A stretch of 9,459 nucleotides of DNA, taken from positions 1-9,459 of the forward strand of contig JBJEQG010000146.1 of NCBI GenBank assembly GCA_051881635.1. Direction: 5' to 3'. Both the position numbers and the translations under genes were made by a program. The notes under the pieces were generated by a model. The model saw nothing but the letters and a program-made list of their open reading frames with translations. It made no database searches and had not been told where the DNA came from. Within the stretch, counting starts at the first letter, position 1; the number at the start of each line of letters is the position of its first letter. This DNA comes from JBJEQG01 sp051881635 (GTDB lineage Bacteria; Bacillota; Clostridia; Oscillospirales; Acutalibacteraceae). Of this stretch, positions 6,998-9,459 are shown piece after piece.

Positions 6998-7438
6998 GTG
7001 CTGGATAAGAAAACATTACCGCAGCGTGCTGTGATTTTATGGAGGGTTCGTGCGACTTTGCTGCTTATAGCGGCAGCGTTTATTTGCGGTGTATTCTTTG
7101 TGTTTTCAAATATTATAGCCATTATTTTTGGAATTGGTACATTGGCGATTTATTTGGTGCTGATGTTTTTATATTTTCCATATCTGTATAAAAGCTATGT
7201 CTATGGTTTTTCGTTGCAGGAAATTTTTATTCAAAAAGGTGTTTTGTTTCATAAAAATATTCATATCCGTATGGACAGAATACAATATTGTGTTTTGGTG
7301 CAAGGTCCTTTACAGCGGTTGTTCGGCTTGGCGTCCGTTTTGATTTTGACGGCGGGGTCACAGGAGTATATTCGTGATATTCATGTAAATAATGCCGAAA
7401 AACTGCGGAAAGTGTTGGTTAAAAACGAGAATGAATAG
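6998..7438 (+). CDS. ydbS: Bacterial PH-domain (bPH2, DUF304) membrane protein, YdbS-like
   Basis: This small membrane protein (146 aa) has two transmembrane helices (about 18-36 and 39-62) followed by one bPH2 domain (about 66-142). The RMDRIQ and QGPLQRLFGLASV motifs are typical of the family. The GTG at 6998 is preferred because AGAGG lies 5 nt upstream; a GTG at 6992 in the same frame overlaps that site. The downstream ydbT-like gene starts 8 nt before this stop, so the pair is translated together. In B. subtilis ydbS and ydbT form an operon linked to resistance against antimicrobial compounds from other bacilli, but the biochemical role is not established. The symbol is by similarity and gene order. 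Confidence 0.87.
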   Translation: MLDKKTLPQRAVILWRVRATLLLIAAAFICGVFFVFSNIIAIIFGIGTLAIYLVLMFLYFPYLYKSYVYGFSLQEIFIQKGVLFHKNIHIRMDRIQYCVLVQGPLQRLFGLASVLILTAGSQEYIRDIHVNNAEKLRKVLVKNENE

Positions 7439-8891
7439 AAAAAATTCCAAACACACAGAGGAACAATATTACAAACGCACACACCCTTTGACGGTAACAT
7501 CTTATTTAAAAGGTTCGGTTATTCTTTTGGCTTTGCCCGTAATACAGCAAATCCTCTACCGTCCCGACAATATCATAGAAATTATCGGCAGTATGAGTTT
7601 AAGTGCCGTTTATGCCTTTGCCGTCATATTTTTTGCATTTGCCAATTATAACGGTTTGAAGTATTATTATACGGACAAACGAATTTATATCCGCTCCGGA
7701 GTTTTGATTAAACGCCATTTTTGCATTGACTATGATAAAGTCCATGTATTTGCCATTAAAAAGAGGTGGTGGGCGGTATTTCCTGGTGCGGTCAAAATAA
7801 GTTTTGATACATCAGCCGGCGGACGAAAAAGACCTGATGTTTCTTTTTGGATTTCCCTAAAAAAATTGGGAAACTTTTTTAAAAGTATTCGTCCCGATAA
7901 AAAAACAGGTTTTGTTTACCGTGCAGGCAATTTCCGTATGGCGTTAATGTCAGCATCATGGTCAAATCCCGGAACGGGGCTTTTGTTTATCGCACCGTTT
8001 ATTTCCCGTATCGGAAGTATTTTGGGCGAGAAATTTCAGGAAATGTTCTATGAAACTTTTAATGTACAATTACAGCTTGTAGCGTTGGGATTGCCGCCGG
8101 TTGCGGCAACTGTTGCCAATGTTTTGATTTTCGGCTGGGCAGTGGCAATGCTCATTCAATTTTCCAGATATGCTAATTTTTCTTCATACTGTCGGGGGAG
8201 TTATCTTGTGACTTCAAGGGGGTTGTTTGATAAAAGTGTTTATATCACAAGAATTGATGATATAGCTGCCCTTTCCATAAACCAAACCTTAACAATGGCA
8301 TTGTTTAAATTGTACAGTGCAGCCATTTTTACGGTAGGTTTTGGCAAGGATAAGGGCGACAAAAGTTTGATTGTTGTTGCAGAACAAAAAAACCGAATGA
8401 ACCGAAGTATTCATGCATTAGTGCCGATTTTGACGGAGGAACGGAAAATCATTCGTCCCGCAAAGCGTTCATGGAAAAGTTATATTCTTATTCCAAGCTG
8501 TATAACAGGCGGTGTGCTTGTATGCGTTACGATTTTCAGTTTTTTTGATGTTGTCAGCAGTTTGATTTGGACAATATTGTTGTTTGCACTTATTCCACTT
8601 ATATGGTGGATTTTGTTTCGGCTGTTGTCCTATAAACAGTCAATGCTTGCCGTAAATGAACAGGCGGTTATTGCCTGCGGTTATAAAGCATTGACTTCCA
8701 AAAAGTTTATTATTCCTTATGAGAAGATACAGTATATCAATATTCAACAAAATATATTTCAACGCAGAGCAGGAACTTGCGATGTGAAAATCCACTTGTT
8801 TTTTGAATCAAAGGTTTGTCATACGGTTAAACATCTGCCGATTCGGCAAACAGTGAAACTTGTGGAATTTATAAATAATCGTATAAGATGA
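7431..8891 (+). CDS. ydbT: Three-module bPH2 (DUF304) membrane protein, YdbT-like
   Basis: The protein (486 aa, close to the ~490 aa of B. subtilis YdbT) has three bPH2 modules at about 72-150, 252-330 and 402-484. Each follows membrane segments, at about 25-43 and 50-71, 213-243, and 349-371 with 375-397. Recurring module features include YTDKRIYIRSGVLIKR, VTSRGLFDKSVYITRIDDIAAL and IPYEKIQYINIQQNIFQRR. The start ATG at 7431 overlaps the end of the YdbS-like gene by 8 bases and lacks a strong ribosome binding site, which fits translational coupling. An in-frame ATG at 7392 lies deep in the upstream gene and is unlikely. The arrangement suggests a membrane complex of the two proteins; its function is unknown. 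Confidence 0.88.
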   Translation: MNRKNSKHTEEQYYKRTHPLTVTSYLKGSVILLALPVIQQILYRPDNIIEIIGSMSLSAVYAFAVIFFAFANYNGLKYYYTDKRIYIRSGVLIKRHFCIDYDKVHVFAIKKRWWAVFPGAVKISFDTSAGGRKRPDVSFWISLKKLGNFFKSIRPDKKTGFVYRAGNFRMALMSASWSNPGTGLLFIAPFISRIGSILGEKFQEMFYETFNVQLQLVALGLPPVAATVANVLIFGWAVAMLIQFSRYANFSSYCRGSYLVTSRGLFDKSVYITRIDDIAALSINQTLTMALFKLYSAAIFTVGFGKDKGDKSLIVVAEQKNRMNRSIHALVPILTEERKIIRPAKRSWKSYILIPSCITGGVLVCVTIFSFFDVVSSLIWTILLFALIPLIWWILFRLLSYKQSMLAVNEQAVIACGYKALTSKKFIIPYEKIQYINIQQNIFQRRAGTCDVKIHLFFESKVCHTVKHLPIRQTVKLVEFINNRIR

Positions 8892-8904
8892 AAGGGGTAG
8901 AATT

Positions 8905-9360
8905 ATGAAAAGTTATTGGAAATCAAAGAAAGCGTTTACATTGGTTGAATTGGTTGTTGTTATTGCGGTTATTGCCGTTTTGACTGCCATAGCTGTTCCT
9001 ATGGTTACAGGTCTTATCAGCTCGGCGACAAATGCCAAGGGTGCAACAAATGTACAGTCTTTAAATACGGCGTGTCAGCAATTCTATGACGGCATTGCCA
9101 GTGGTATAATCAATACATCAAACTTCACAAGGGCAGACGGTTCTTCCATGCTTGTTCCAAATAAAACAGATTCCTATATCAAAAAATATCAGTATGCCAA
9201 AACGGCAACGGTTGCAGACGCAATGAAGTACAGCGGTTTGGACGAAGATGTTTTGGACGGTGTTGTTTTTGACAGTAAAAGTCTTTTATATGACCCGTCA
9301 GGTGCGGAAGGAACTGCCGTCAGTGGAACAGATTTGCTTATTGATTTGAATTACCGTTAA
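8905..9360 (+). CDS. Type IV pilin-like / pseudopilin protein
   Basis: This is a 151-aa prepilin-like protein. A short positive leader (MKSYWKSKKA) is followed by the class III signal FTLVELVVVIAVIAV, with Phe as +1 after cleavage and Glu15 as the conserved Glu at +5. The residue before the cut is Ala rather than the usual Gly, a tolerated but less common variant. The hydrophobic helix runs to about residue 37, and the rest is a small polar globular domain. The start follows AAGGGG by 7 nt. The gene lies 13 nt after the YdbT-like stop and before a strong terminator, so it shares that transcription unit. No pilus ATPase, platform protein or prepilin peptidase is in the window. It may be a minor pilin, a secretion pseudopilin or a secreted protein of unknown role. 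Confidence 0.87.
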   Translation: MKSYWKSKKAFTLVELVVVIAVIAVLTAIAVPMVTGLISSATNAKGATNVQSLNTACQQFYDGIASGIINTSNFTRADGSSMLVPNKTDSYIKKYQYAKTATVADAMKYSGLDEDVLDGVVFDSKSLLYDPSGAEGTAVSGTDLLIDLNYR

Positions 9361-9370
9361 AAATTATATA

Positions 9371-9415
9371 AAAACAGGGAAATAACCGCTTTTTTGGTTC
9401 TTTCCCTGTTTTTTG
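9371..9415 (+). terminator. Strong intrinsic terminator after the pilin gene
   Basis: A perfect 12-bp stem (9371-9382 with 9401-9412) is extended by AACC/GGTT (9384-9387 with 9396-9399) and runs into TTTTTTG. It begins 11 nt after the pilin stop codon and ends the ydbS-ydbT-pilin unit. The A-rich left flank could also allow termination from the other side. The final 40 bases of the window show no recognisable feature. Confidence 0.9.
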
Positions 9416-9459
9416 TTTGATTGGTACACTTGCGGCATATATAGTTTAAACATTGACTA

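Overview
The window looks like a scaffold from a low-GC Gram-positive gut bacterium of the Clostridia, probably in or near Ruminococcus/Oscillospiraceae. Supporting signs are an AT-rich composition, strong GGAGG-type ribosome binding sites, SigA-like promoters, U-tailed hairpin terminators, a lipobox lipoprotein, a bPH2 (YdbS/YdbT) pair and a CotH protein carrying a CBM26-like starch-binding module. The genus is an inference. A run of exactly 100 Ns (3125-3224) marks a scaffold gap, so the source is probably a draft or metagenome assembly.

Left part, minus strand (about 156-2884): a two-gene operon reads leftward from a clear promoter at 2856-2884. Its first gene is a DUF815-type AAA+ ATPase and its second is a lipoprotein. 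The lipoprotein joins a BtuF/FepB-like substrate-binding domain to a Ser/Glu/Asn repeat linker and a peptidoglycan-binding domain. The two genes overlap by four bases and end at a long hairpin terminator (156-227).

Middle, plus strand (about 2996-5421): a secreted, membrane-anchored CotH-family atypical kinase carries a CBM26-like module. Its signal peptide lies left of the gap and its catalytic part lies right of it. An inverted repeat overlaps its promoter region.

Right part, plus strand: a PucR-family regulator (5607-6836) sits behind a promoter and a 16-bp intrinsic terminator in its own leader, a layout that suggests attenuation. A second transcription unit starts at a near-consensus promoter (6924-6952). 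It holds ydbS and ydbT homologues (bacterial PH-domain membrane proteins) and, 13 nt downstream, a type IV pilin-like protein, and it ends at a strong terminator (9371-9415).

The theme is the cell envelope: lipoprotein, surface CotH/CBM protein, PH-domain membrane proteins and pilin. Nothing in the sequence proves that these units work as one system. The most unusual observations are the CotH-CBM26-TM architecture, the substrate-binding/peptidoglycan-binding fusion coupled to a DUF815 ATPase, the leader terminator before pucR, and the ydbST-pilin linkage. I see no tRNA, rRNA, CRISPR array or intact transposase.
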